Assembly: GCA_014651175.1 (NCBI GenBank)
Contig: BMWJ01000003.1
Location: 248,001-312,000, forward strand
Source of the DNA: Streptomyces clavifer
GTDB taxonomy: Bacteria > Actinomycetota > Actinomycetes > Streptomycetales > Streptomycetaceae
Length of the DNA: 64,000 nt
Reading direction: 5' to 3'
The number at the start of each line of letters is the position of its first letter. Position 1 is the first letter of the stretch. The position numbers and the translations under genes are program-made. Of this stretch, positions 1 through 9,970 are shown piece by piece. The notes under the pieces were generated by a model that saw only the letters and a program-made list of their open reading frames with translations, ran no database searches and was not told where the DNA came from.

Positions 1-1984
1 TCGTGGCAACGTCCCTGCCCCGCAGCGCACCCGGCAGACCACGCACATGATCGGCGTGGAAGTGGGTGAGCAGCAGGAGCGGTACCCGGGTGATGCCCAG
101 CTCTCGCAGGCACCCGTCGATGAGACGCGGGTCGGGTCCGGTGTCGACGACCACGCCTGTGCCCTCCCCCGCGGCGAGCACCATGGCATCGCCCTGGCCC
201 ACGTCGCACAGGGCGAACGCCCAGTCCGGCGGCGGCCATCCGGTCATGATCCTGGTGAGCGGCACCGGTCTCAGCACCGCGAGCACCAGCAGGAGCGCGG
301 CTGCGGAACAGACCCAGGGGTGTCGGGCGAGACGGCGCACGGACAGCACGAGCACAGTCGTGAGGACGGCCAACAGGGCCGCGCCCTCCCAGCCACCGGG
401 CCAGTCGGCCTCCGCTCCGGGGAGGGCAGCTCCGGTGCGTGCCACGGACGCGATCCACCCGACCGGCCAGCCGGCGACCAGGGCCAGGGCTTCGGCCGCC
501 GGCATCGACACCGGAGCCACGGCGAGTGCCGCGAATCCCAGCACCGTGGCAGGCGCCACCGCGAATTCGGCCAGCAGATTGCAGGGGATCGCCACCAGGC
601 TGACCCGCGAGGCGAGGACCACGACGATCGGCGCGCAGACCGCCTGCGCGGCACCCGCCGCGGCCAGCACCTCGGCGAGCCTCGGCGGCACCCGGTGCCG
701 CTGCAGTGCGCCGGCCCACCGTGGCGCGAGAGTCAGCAGCGCCCCGGTGGCCAGCACGGACAGCAGGAAGCCGTAACTGCGGGCCAGCCACGGGTCGTAC
801 AGCACCAGCAGCAGGACGGCAGCGGCGAGTGCCGGGATCAGCGATCTGCGCCGGCCCGTGCCGATGGCGAGAAGCGTGATCAGGCCGCAGGCAGCCGCTC
901 GCAGAACACTTGGTTCCGGGCGGCAGACGATCACGAAGGCGAGCGCGATCCCGCCGCCGATCAGTGCGGTCATGCGCAGGGAGATGCCCAGCCGTGGTGC
1001 CAGGCCCCGGCGTTCGCTGCGCAGGGCCGTTCCCGGTGGCCCGATGAGGAGGAAGAGAAGGATCGACAGGTTGGCACCTGAAACGGCCAGCAAATGAGTG
1101 AGGTCGGTGGCTTTGAAGGCGTCGTGCAGTTCGGGTGTGACCCTGGAGGTGTCGCCGACCACCAGCCCCGGCAGGAGCGCCCGGGCGTCCGGGTCAAGCC
1201 CGTCGGTGGCCTTCCGTAGTCCGGAGCGCAGGTCTCCCGCGGTCCGCTGGAGGAGGGTCGGCGCAGCGATGACCTGCGGCGGACCGTCCGCGTCCGTGCC
1301 GAGGACGGCGGCGATGCGCTCCCCCTCATGACGCGGTGGTGACAGCCGGCCGCTGACCCGCAGCCCGGTCGAGGGCAGCAGCCGCTGCCACTCCGCTGCG
1401 GCGGCGCCCGGCGAGACCATGACGAGGACCGGGGTGCGCAGCCTGCTGACCGTACCGTCGGGGCCGGTCAGCCGGTCGACCTCGGCGTCCAGCAGCAGGG
1501 ACACGGGGGTGCTGTGGTCGCCCCGCACTCGCGGCCTGGTCTTCCGGGGGTCGGACGTGACGGTCACCTCCGCCTCGACCCGGGTGTATTCCTCAGCCAG
1601 TCCGGGGACGGGTCCGCTCCGGGTATCCGCGCCGTGGAGCCCGGCGACGGTGGCCCCGGCCGCCGCGCAGAGCAGCACACCGGCGGCGGCGGTGGTGCGC
1701 AGCCGGGCGTGCGGCTGCCCTCCGGGGGCGCGCCCGGCAACCCCTGTACGTCTCGCGCGGGCCGCTGCCACCACGCGGGGTCCTGCAAGGAGCGCCAGGG
1801 CTGCGCACGCGCAGAGCACCGCTCCTGCTGCCGCCCACCGGCCGGACACGCCCAGCGTGAGCCCGGCGGCGGCCCACGTCGCGAGGGCGGGCGGCACGAG
1901 CCGGAGGTCGACCGGGCCCTCCTGCCGGGGATCGGCCGAGCCGAGCCGCCGGCCCGAGGCCGTGTGGACGTCGGGGCCCGTCAC
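1..1984 (-). CDS. comEC: ComEC/Rec2 family DNA-uptake channel protein (C-terminus cut by window edge)
   Basis: Polytopic membrane protein of the ComEC family, which forms the inner-membrane channel for single-stranded DNA in competent bacteria. Only the first 661 residues are in the window; the family is usually 750-850. The start is the GTG at 1984, which overlaps the comEA stop in a GTGA arrangement, so the two are translationally coupled. The N-terminal half holds hydrophobic segments and the central competence domain. The last 70 residues enter the beta-lactamase-like domain: CDVGQGDAM at 593-601, VVVDTGPDPR, and the metal-binding motif THFHADH at 640-646. All visible metal ligands are intact, which argues for a functional protein. 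Natural competence is not established in Streptomyces, so the biological role is open. Confidence 0.93.
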   Translation of the reverse strand, partial: MTGPDVHTASGRRLGSADPRQEGPVDLRLVPPALATWAAAGLTLGVSGRWAAAGAVLCACAALALLAGPRVVAAARARRTGVAGRAPGGQPHARLRTTAAAGVLLCAAAGATVAGLHGADTRSGPVPGLAEEYTRVEAEVTVTSDPRKTRPRVRGDHSTPVSLLLDAEVDRLTGPDGTVSRLRTPVLVMVSPGAAAAEWQRLLPSTGLRVSGRLSPPRHEGERIAAVLGTDADGPPQVIAAPTLLQRTAGDLRSGLRKATDGLDPDARALLPGLVVGDTSRVTPELHDAFKATDLTHLLAVSGANLSILLFLLIGPPGTALRSERRGLAPRLGISLRMTALIGGGIALAFVIVCRPEPSVLRAAACGLITLLAIGTGRRRSLIPALAAAVLLLVLYDPWLARSYGFLLSVLATGALLTLAPRWAGALQRHRVPPRLAEVLAAAGAAQAVCAPIVVVLASRVSLVAIPCNLLAEFAVAPATVLGFAALAVAPVSMPAAEALALVAGWPVGWIASVARTGAALPGAEADWPGGWEGAALLAVLTTVLVLSVRRLARHPWVCSAAALLLVLAVLRPVPLTRIMTGWPPPDWAFALCDVGQGDAMVLAAGEGTGVVVDTGPDPRLIDGCLRELGITRVPLLLLTHFHADHVRGLPGALRGRDVAT

Positions 1985-3237
1985 GGCCGGACCAGTGGCC
2001 GGAGGTCCGCGAACCGCCTGTCGCCGATCCCGTCGACCTCACGGAGTTCGTCGACGGACCGGTAACCCCCGTGCTCGGTGCGGTAGTCGATGATGTGCTG
2101 GGCAAGGACCGGTCCGACTCCGGGCAGGGTGTCGAGCTGTTCAACGGTGGCCGTGCTGAGACTCACCGGGGCTGTGGGGCCGGCCTGGGCAGTGCCGGAG
2201 CCGCCGCTTCCCTCCGCGCCTGCTGCGGCGGACTGGGCGGCGGGGAGGCCCACCAGGACCTGTTCGCCGTCGGTCAGCACACGCGCCTGGTTGAGCCCGG
2301 TGACATCCGCGCCCTCACGCGCTCCCCCCGCGGCGCGCAGGGCGTCGGCGACGCGCGAACCGGACGGCAGATGCTGGATTCCCGGCCGGCGCACCTTGCC
2401 GCTCACGTCGACGACGATCCGCCCCGTGGATGCGAGGGAGGCCGGAGATCCGGCGGACGCGCCGGGAAAGAGATCCGGACCCTGAGTACCTGAGGACGCC
2501 GGTGCTGCCGGGTGAGCGGCTGCCGCCTCCTTCACCTGCTCGGGGGCCGGTACCGGCTGGGGGCGGCCCGACCAATAGTGTGTCGCGGCGAGGACGGCTG
2601 CCCCGACCAGGACGACAGCGAGCGCGGCAAGCGATTTCGGCGCCAGCCCGCATCTCAGGTGCACCCACAGCGGTAACCGCTCCCGCAGAGCCGGGCCGGC
2701 CGTACGCCACCACGGCAAGCGCACAGCGGGAGCCTGCGAAGCCACGGTGGCCGCGGGCGCAGTGGGGGCCGGTACAGGAGCACCGGCCGCGGCGCAGCCG
2801 CGTGGCGAGCCGTTTCCATCCAGGTCCTCCCGGGCCGAGCTGCCCCGCTCCGGAGCGTCGGACCCGCGGGCCGAGGCCCAGGAGGGTGTCTCACGGGCGC
2901 GTCCCGCCCGCGGCCCCGGTGCGGGACGGCCGCCGGCCAGCAGCGCATCCGCCCTGAGCCGCGAAGCCGCGGCGGCCTCGGCGTCGCGCCCACGCACATC
3001 CCGTCGTCGGCGCCCGTGGCGGGCGCCCGGGCCGGTGCCCGCCGCTCCCCCGGGCCCGACCCCGGCTCCGGGACCGGCTCCGGGACCCGGCCCGTGGCGG
3101 AGACCCGGCTCCGCGCGGTCGGTCGGTCCACCGCGCGCGGCGCGCCGGACAGCACGGTGGGATGCGGCGCGGTGCGTGGAGCAGCCGCTCGGCCGCACGG
3201 TGGCGCGGACCGGTGCACGAGGTGATCGGAAGGTCAT
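1981..3237 (-). CDS. comEA: ComEA family helix-hairpin-helix DNA-binding protein
   Basis: Membrane-anchored DNA receptor of the competence family, 418 residues. The first 200 residues are Arg/Pro/Gly-rich and probably disordered. A single transmembrane segment lies at about 202-219 (LAALAVVLVGAAVLA). A SLBB-like domain follows at 273-330 (IVVDVSGKVRRPG), and the C-terminal helix-hairpin-helix pair sits at 361-418 (DTLPGVGPVLAQHII and VDGIGDRRF). The cytosolic arm is much longer than in Bacillus ComEA. The stop overlaps the comEC start. No clear Shine-Dalgarno precedes the ATG; a TAGCGT hexamer ends 8 nt before it, so the transcript may be leaderless. The true start could also be an internal codon, because the first 150 residues are low complexity. 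Confidence 0.9.
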   Translation of the reverse strand: MTFRSPRAPVRATVRPSGCSTHRAASHRAVRRAARGGPTDRAEPGLRHGPGPGAGPGAGVGPGGAAGTGPGARHGRRRRDVRGRDAEAAAASRLRADALLAGGRPAPGPRAGRARETPSWASARGSDAPERGSSAREDLDGNGSPRGCAAAGAPVPAPTAPAATVASQAPAVRLPWWRTAGPALRERLPLWVHLRCGLAPKSLAALAVVLVGAAVLAATHYWSGRPQPVPAPEQVKEAAAAHPAAPASSGTQGPDLFPGASAGSPASLASTGRIVVDVSGKVRRPGIQHLPSGSRVADALRAAGGAREGADVTGLNQARVLTDGEQVLVGLPAAQSAAAGAEGSGGSGTAQAGPTAPVSLSTATVEQLDTLPGVGPVLAQHIIDYRTEHGGYRSVDELREVDGIGDRRFADLRPLVRP

Positions 3238-3245
3238 GCCTCACG

Positions 3246-3251
3246 ACGCTA
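3246..3251 (-). promoter_or_regulatory. Candidate -10 box for comEA
   Basis: Reading the minus strand, TAGCGT lies 8 nt upstream of the comEA ATG. This is the spacing seen for leaderless Streptomyces transcripts. No good -35 hexamer is visible. Confidence 0.35.
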
Positions 3252-3340
3252 GACACTTCAGCGAAAACCCGCTGAGCAGCCCCGATTACGGTGGATAACT
3301 TGCCAGTTGTGGATATCTTGGCCACCCGCGGGAGTGAACT

Positions 3341-4186
3341 TCAGCGCGGCGAGACCACCGCGCCCAACAGCCCTGGGCCGGTGTGTGCCCCGATCACCGC
3401 GCCCACTTCACTCACGTGCAGTTCGACGAGCCCGGGAACCCGCTCGCGCAGCCGCTCAGCCAGTCGCTCCGCGCGGTCCGGCGCGGCCAGATGATGCACG
3501 GCGATGTCCACCGCCCCCGATCCGGCCTGCCCGGCGACGATCTCCTCGAGCCGTGCGATCGCCTTCGACGCCGTCCGCACCTTCTCCAGCAGTTCGATGC
3601 GTCCGCCGTCCAGTTGAAGCAGGGGCTTGACCGCGAGGGCGGACCCGAGCAGCGCCTGGGCGGCACCTATGCGCCCGCCGCGGCGCAGATAGTCCAGGGT
3701 GTCGACGTAGAAGTACGCGGAGGTGCCCGAGGCCCGCTTCTCCGCCGCGGCCACCGCATCGTCCGGTCCGCCGCCCGCCTCTACGGCCTCGGCGGCGGCC
3801 AGTGCGCAGAATCCCAGGGCCATGGCGACCATGCCGGTGTCGACCACGTGCACCGGCACCGGCGCGTCCTTCGCGGCGAGCAGTGCGGCGTCGTACGTGC
3901 CCGAGAATTCGGCCGAAAGGTGCAGCGAGACGATGCCCGTGGCCCCATTCCGGGCGGCGGCACGATACGCGGCCGCGAAGACTTCGGGGCTGGGGCGGGA
4001 CGTGGTCACGGAGCGGCGCTTCTGCAGCGCCACGGCCAGCGACCGGGCCGAGATCTCCGTGCCCTCCTCCAGTGCCTGATCACCCAGGACGACGGTCAGC
4101 GGCACCGCGGTGATGCCGTGCCGTTCCATCGTCTGGCGCGGCAGGTAGGCCGTTGAATCGGTGACGATAGCGACATGGCGGGACAT
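3341..4186 (-). CDS. DegV family fatty-acid-binding protein
   Basis: 281-residue DegV-fold protein. Family members bind a long-chain fatty acid, and some serve as FakB subunits of fatty acid kinase; whether this one does is unknown. The sequence opens with VAIVTDSTAYLP, the classic DegV N-terminus with the lipid-head-group TDST motif. SLHLSAEFSGTYDAALLAA follows near residue 110 and YFYVDTLDYLRRGGRIG near 160, both typical of the family, and length is normal. It sits head-to-tail with comEA, 104 bp apart. No Shine-Dalgarno precedes the ATG; TAACCT ends 7 nt before it, suggesting a leaderless mRNA. Confidence 0.93.
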   Translation of the reverse strand: MSRHVAIVTDSTAYLPRQTMERHGITAVPLTVVLGDQALEEGTEISARSLAVALQKRRSVTTSRPSPEVFAAAYRAAARNGATGIVSLHLSAEFSGTYDAALLAAKDAPVPVHVVDTGMVAMALGFCALAAAEAVEAGGGPDDAVAAAEKRASGTSAYFYVDTLDYLRRGGRIGAAQALLGSALAVKPLLQLDGGRIELLEKVRTASKAIARLEEIVAGQAGSGAVDIAVHHLAAPDRAERLAERLRERVPGLVELHVSEVGAVIGAHTGPGLLGAVVSPR

Positions 4187-4193
4187 GAGCCGG

Positions 4194-4199
4194 AGGTTA
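4194..4199 (-). promoter_or_regulatory. Candidate -10 box, leaderless degV transcript
   Basis: On the minus strand TAACCT is followed by 7 nt and then the ATG of the DegV gene. This fits TANNNT spacing with transcription starting at the A of the start codon. Confidence 0.4.
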
Positions 4200-4298
4200 C
4201 CTTCCGGCGCGGGAACACGGCAGCCCGGCCCCGGCCTGCTGATCAGTTCTGATCGGTGCGAGACGCATCCTGCCGGTCTCGCACACAGCCGTTCGGAG

Positions 4299-4991
4299 TC
4301 AGTTCGTGGTCTCGGGCCGCGCGGCCTTCTGCCACGGGTAGCCGGTCTGCAGCCGGGGATCCGGAGGGGTCAGCGCCTGCGGAGCCTCGTCGCCGGCCGG
4401 TCCGCTCCGGCTCCGCTCCTCAGCGGCGCCCCGGTCCGACGGCTCTTCCGTCGTCCAGTGGCGCAGGGCACCGGCCTCGACGTCGATCTGCGCGTTCAGT
4501 GCCGCCAGATCGTCGTCGGCGAACTGCTGTGCCCTGTCGCGCGCCGCCCAGCGCAGCGACTCGGCCGAGTGCGTGATGCGTTCCGTGCGCTCCTTCAGAG
4601 CGGGCAGCAGTGTGGCGACCGTGGCCCGGTCCGGCTCGCGCTCCAGCCGCTTGAGGTCGTTGTCGAGCTCACGCCCGTGCACGCTCAGCCGCTCGAAGAG
4701 CCCCAGGGACTCCGACAGCGAGGCGTCGTCCGCCGCTCCGGCCTCCAACGCGTCCTGAGTGGCCCGCATCGAGGTGCGCAGGGCCAGCCGCAGCTGTGCG
4801 AGCTCCCCCGGTACACCCGCCTGGCCGTAGCTCTTGGCCCGCAGCGTGGTGTCCTCCACGGAGCGGCGGGCCTGCGTGATCGTCCGGTCCACACCGCGCT
4901 TGGCCGCGCGTACGGCCTTGACACCGGCGTACACCCCGAGCGCCATGAACGCGACGAACAGCAGCGTCAGGATCAGGATGACGGCTTCCAT
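4299..4991 (-). CDS. Membrane-anchored coiled-coil protein, conserved in Streptomyces, unknown function
   Basis: 230 residues. One N-terminal membrane segment at about 3-22 (VILILTLLFVAFMALGVYAG) is followed by a basic stretch and then a long charged helical region with heptad-like spacing between about residues 60 and 170. The C-terminus is Pro/Glu-rich and probably disordered. A good ribosome binding site (GAGGGGCGTTC then ATG) supports the start. No enzyme motif is visible. The topology suggests an envelope scaffold or a protein whose cytosolic coiled coil binds a partner, but this is inference only. Confidence 0.82.
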   Translation of the reverse strand: MEAVILILTLLFVAFMALGVYAGVKAVRAAKRGVDRTITQARRSVEDTTLRAKSYGQAGVPGELAQLRLALRTSMRATQDALEAGAADDASLSESLGLFERLSVHGRELDNDLKRLEREPDRATVATLLPALKERTERITHSAESLRWAARDRAQQFADDDLAALNAQIDVEAGALRHWTTEEPSDRGAAEERSRSGPAGDEAPQALTPPDPRLQTGYPWQKAARPETTN

Positions 4992-5064
4992 GAACGCCCC
5001 TCGATGATCGAATCGGCCCCGGGTGTGGGTGCCCCCTCCTACCGTAAACGGAACAGGCAGGCCA

Positions 5065-5083
5065 GGGGTTCCACCGGAACCCC
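5065..5083 (-). terminator. Hairpin downstream of leuS
   Basis: GGGGTTCC, a 3-nt loop, then GGAACCCC, lying about 165 nt past the leuS stop and before the next minus-strand gene. It has no T-tract, as is common for Streptomyces terminators. A degenerate repeat lies between it and leuS. Confidence 0.4.
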
Positions 5084-5109
5084 CAACCTGCCCTTAGGGG
5101 AAAGCCCTG

Positions 5110-5220
5110 GCCTCGGCCGGCCTGCCGTCGCTCGACCGGCCTGCCACCCTCAACCGGGCCGTGCCACTCGGCCGGCCCGCATCACTCGGCCGGCCCGCGC
5201 GACTCGGCCCGACCCGCGGC
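5110..5220. repeat. Degenerate 18-20 bp tandem repeat after leuS
   Basis: Six consecutive units follow the pattern CTCGGCCGGCCCGCATCA, with the three units nearest leuS most alike (period exactly 18 bp) and the far ones more diverged. The array fills most of the leuS 3' intergenic space. No coding frame is apparent. Confidence 0.55.
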
Positions 5221-5246
5221 CCGGCATCGTCCCGCGCCCCCAGCCG

Positions 5247-8114
<2,868 letters not shown>

Positions 8115-8196
8115 GATCCTCAAAGCTCCATCGATCGTCATCTGCCGGGCGCCCACGTCCACGGACACACGTCTACGGACATACGTCTACGGAAAC

Positions 8197-8220
8197 GAAA
8201 AATCCCCTCGCACAGGAGGG
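8197..8220 (-). terminator. Intrinsic terminator in the leuS leader (attenuator)
   Basis: Read on the minus strand, CCCCTC, a 6-nt loop and GAGGGG are followed directly by ATTTTT. A true T-tract is unusual in this genome and marks a strong intrinsic terminator. It lies about 80 nt before the leuS start, inside its own leader, and therefore must be conditional. Confidence 0.75.
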
Positions 8221-8235
8221 GACGCCGCGCCGAGT

Positions 8236-8260
8236 CCGACCAGGCGTTCTCACCGGTCGG
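8236..8260 (-). promoter_or_regulatory. Upstream hairpin of the leuS attenuator
   Basis: CCGACC and GGTCGG form a stem immediately after the leader-peptide stop. The leader-peptide 3' end (GCCGCGC) can alternatively pair with GCGCGGC (8224-8230), just before the terminator. This supplies the mutually exclusive pairings expected of ribosome-mediated attenuation. Pairings were read by eye, not by energy calculation. Confidence 0.5.
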
Positions 8261-8266
8261 GAGTGA

Positions 8267-8305
8267 TCAGCGCGGCTCGCTAAGCAGAAGGCCTACGGCA
8301 CGCAT
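8267..8305 (-). CDS. leuS leader peptide with three consecutive leucine codons
   Basis: A 12-codon ORF reads MRAVGLLLSEPR followed by TGA. The three leucines are encoded CTT CTG CTT; CTT is rare in Streptomyces, where CTC and CTG dominate, so the stretch should be sensitive to charged tRNA-Leu supply. The ATG has no Shine-Dalgarno; TACCCT ends exactly 6 nt before it, the layout of a leaderless transcript. The peptide is followed by two hairpins, the last with a T-tract, and then leuS. Peptide-mediated attenuation of amino-acid genes is known in actinobacteria; its use here is inferred from this layout. Confidence 0.72.
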   Translation of the reverse strand: MRAVGLLLSEPR

Positions 8306-8311
8306 GGCGCC

Positions 8312-8317
8312 AGGGTA
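8312..8317 (-). promoter_or_regulatory. Candidate -10 box of the leuS leader transcript
   Basis: TACCCT on the minus strand, 6 nt before the leader-peptide ATG. The same hexamer and spacing recur before proA. No convincing -35 is seen. Confidence 0.5.
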
Positions 8318-8557
8318 CCGCACGGGCCCGGGGCCCCATCCGGGACGTACCCGCGGAGCCGTCCCGGCGGACCCTCCACGCATGGACCCGGAAGCCACCA
8401 CATCGACACGAGCTCTGCGCAGGACCCACACACTCCGGGGGTTACTCCGCGTACTGCCCTCTATCGGGGCAACAACTCAAACCTCGTACCGGCCGGTATG
8501 CGGCGACCTAGCATGCGGCAACGGGACCGCTTTGCCGAACCATTCGGAGTCGCCCCC

Positions 8558-9970
8558 ATGAAGCCTCATCGCAGGATCCGCTCGTCCCCCTCCATGAGCC
8601 GCAGTCCAGGAATGAGCCGCCCGGTGCAGGGCGGACTGACCGTGGCCGTGCTGGTCCTCATACCTCTGCTCGCCGTCGCAGGGAGCGACGACTTGCGCGC
8701 GGCACTGGACTTCACGACCGGCGTCCTCACGCTGGTATCGCTCACCGCAGCGGTCGCCTGGGGCCTGCTGGCCACCGACCGCCTGTTCCTCTCGACCCGC
8801 CATCGTCTGATCGCCCAGGGGATCCACCGCGCCGCCGCCGTCGCCTCGCTCGGCTTCCTCCTGCTGCACGGCACCGTGAAGGTCGCACTCGGGCACGTCG
8901 AACTGCTCGGCGCCCTGGTGCCGTTCGGCCTGGGGATGAGCGGCACCTCCGGCCTCATCGGCTTCGGCTCGCTCGCCGGGCTACTGATGATCGTCACCGC
9001 GGCGACGGGCGCCCTGCGCAGCGCCTTCGCCGCCCCGGGCAAGATCGCCGGCCGCTGGCGTGCGCTGCACGCGCTGGCCTACCCGGCCTGGTGCTCCGCA
9101 CTGGTGCACGGCCTGTACGCCGGCCGGCAGCCCGCGACCTGGGTCGTCGTGATGTACATCCTCTGCCTGCTCGCCGTCGCGGCTGCGCTGAGCCTCCGGT
9201 TGCTCCCGCAGCCGACCAAGCGCCTGATCACCGATCTGGTCACCACCCTGATCAGCCCCGACGCACCACCGGCCGATTCGGCCCAGGTGCTCCGCACGTC
9301 CCCGCTTCCCGGCGCGGAGAACGTGCCCCCGCAGCCGCGCCAGGGCCTGCCCCCGGAGGCACCGGGCTGGGGGGACGGCGGCCGTGACCTGCGCGGCACC
9401 CCGGTCCGCCCCCGGACGCTCGCCGCCCCCTCACCCCCCTTGTACGAGGCGCCGCCGTTCGGAGCGTCACTGTCCGGATCCCCGCAGTACGAAGCACCGC
9501 GGTACGAACCCCCGCCCTCCGGGCCCCCGCTGTACGAACCCCCACCGCGGAGCTCCGAGCGCCTGGGCCCGGACCCGGTTCCGGCCGCTGCTCCGGTCAC
9601 AGGGCCGGGGCAGGGCATCTCGGCGGCCTACCGGGCCGTCTCGCGTCCCCCTACCCGGCCGCCCGAGCAGACGGAGGACCTCTGGCCCTCACCCACTCCC
9701 GCGCCCCCTGGGCAGGCGTACAGGCCCGCGTACGCCCCGGACCCGCTGTACGACCCCGAGCACGCGTACGCACGCCCCCAGGAGCCGTCCGCGTACGGGG
9801 CACCCGGGAGTGCGTCCTCCCCATACGCACCCCCCGCCCCCGCGGCCGACCGGACCGGATACAGGGGCGGTACCGCCAGGGGCGACGCGGAGACCGAACA
9901 GATGCCGGGGCCGCTCTACCCGCCCCCCGCCGGAGAACCCTGGCACGCACCCGCAGGAGAACGACCTTGA
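8558..9970 (+). CDS. Ferric-reductase-like haem membrane protein with long proline-rich tail
   Basis: 470 residues. Five or six hydrophobic helices fill the first 230. Two His-bearing helices, IHRAAAVASLGFLLLHG and LHALAYPAWCSALVHG, give a bis-histidine pattern like that of the ferric-reductase-like/YedZ haem proteins. The remaining half is Pro/Tyr-rich with repeated YEAPP/YEPPP motifs and is probably disordered in the cytosol. The chosen ATG has GGAG 8 nt upstream; an ATG 60 nt earlier lacks a site. Its stop overlaps the TTG start of the NuoF-like gene, so the two are coupled and probably form a membrane electron-transfer pair. The substrate is unknown. Confidence 0.82.
   Translation: MKPHRRIRSSPSMSRSPGMSRPVQGGLTVAVLVLIPLLAVAGSDDLRAALDFTTGVLTLVSLTAAVAWGLLATDRLFLSTRHRLIAQGIHRAAAVASLGFLLLHGTVKVALGHVELLGALVPFGLGMSGTSGLIGFGSLAGLLMIVTAATGALRSAFAAPGKIAGRWRALHALAYPAWCSALVHGLYAGRQPATWVVVMYILCLLAVAAALSLRLLPQPTKRLITDLVTTLISPDAPPADSAQVLRTSPLPGAENVPPQPRQGLPPEAPGWGDGGRDLRGTPVRPRTLAAPSPPLYEAPPFGASLSGSPQYEAPRYEPPPSGPPLYEPPPRSSERLGPDPVPAAAPVTGPGQGISAAYRAVSRPPTRPPEQTEDLWPSPTPAPPGQAYRPAYAPDPLYDPEHAYARPQEPSAYGAPGSASSPYAPPAPAADRTGYRGGTARGDAETEQMPGPLYPPPAGEPWHAPAGERP

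Noticed and set aside
8311-8325. A T-box-like string (GGGTACCGCAC) on the + strand upstream of leuS
   Set aside because: It is on the wrong strand for leuS, mismatches the TGGNACCGCG consensus, and no specifier hairpin is present. The leader-peptide model explains the region better.
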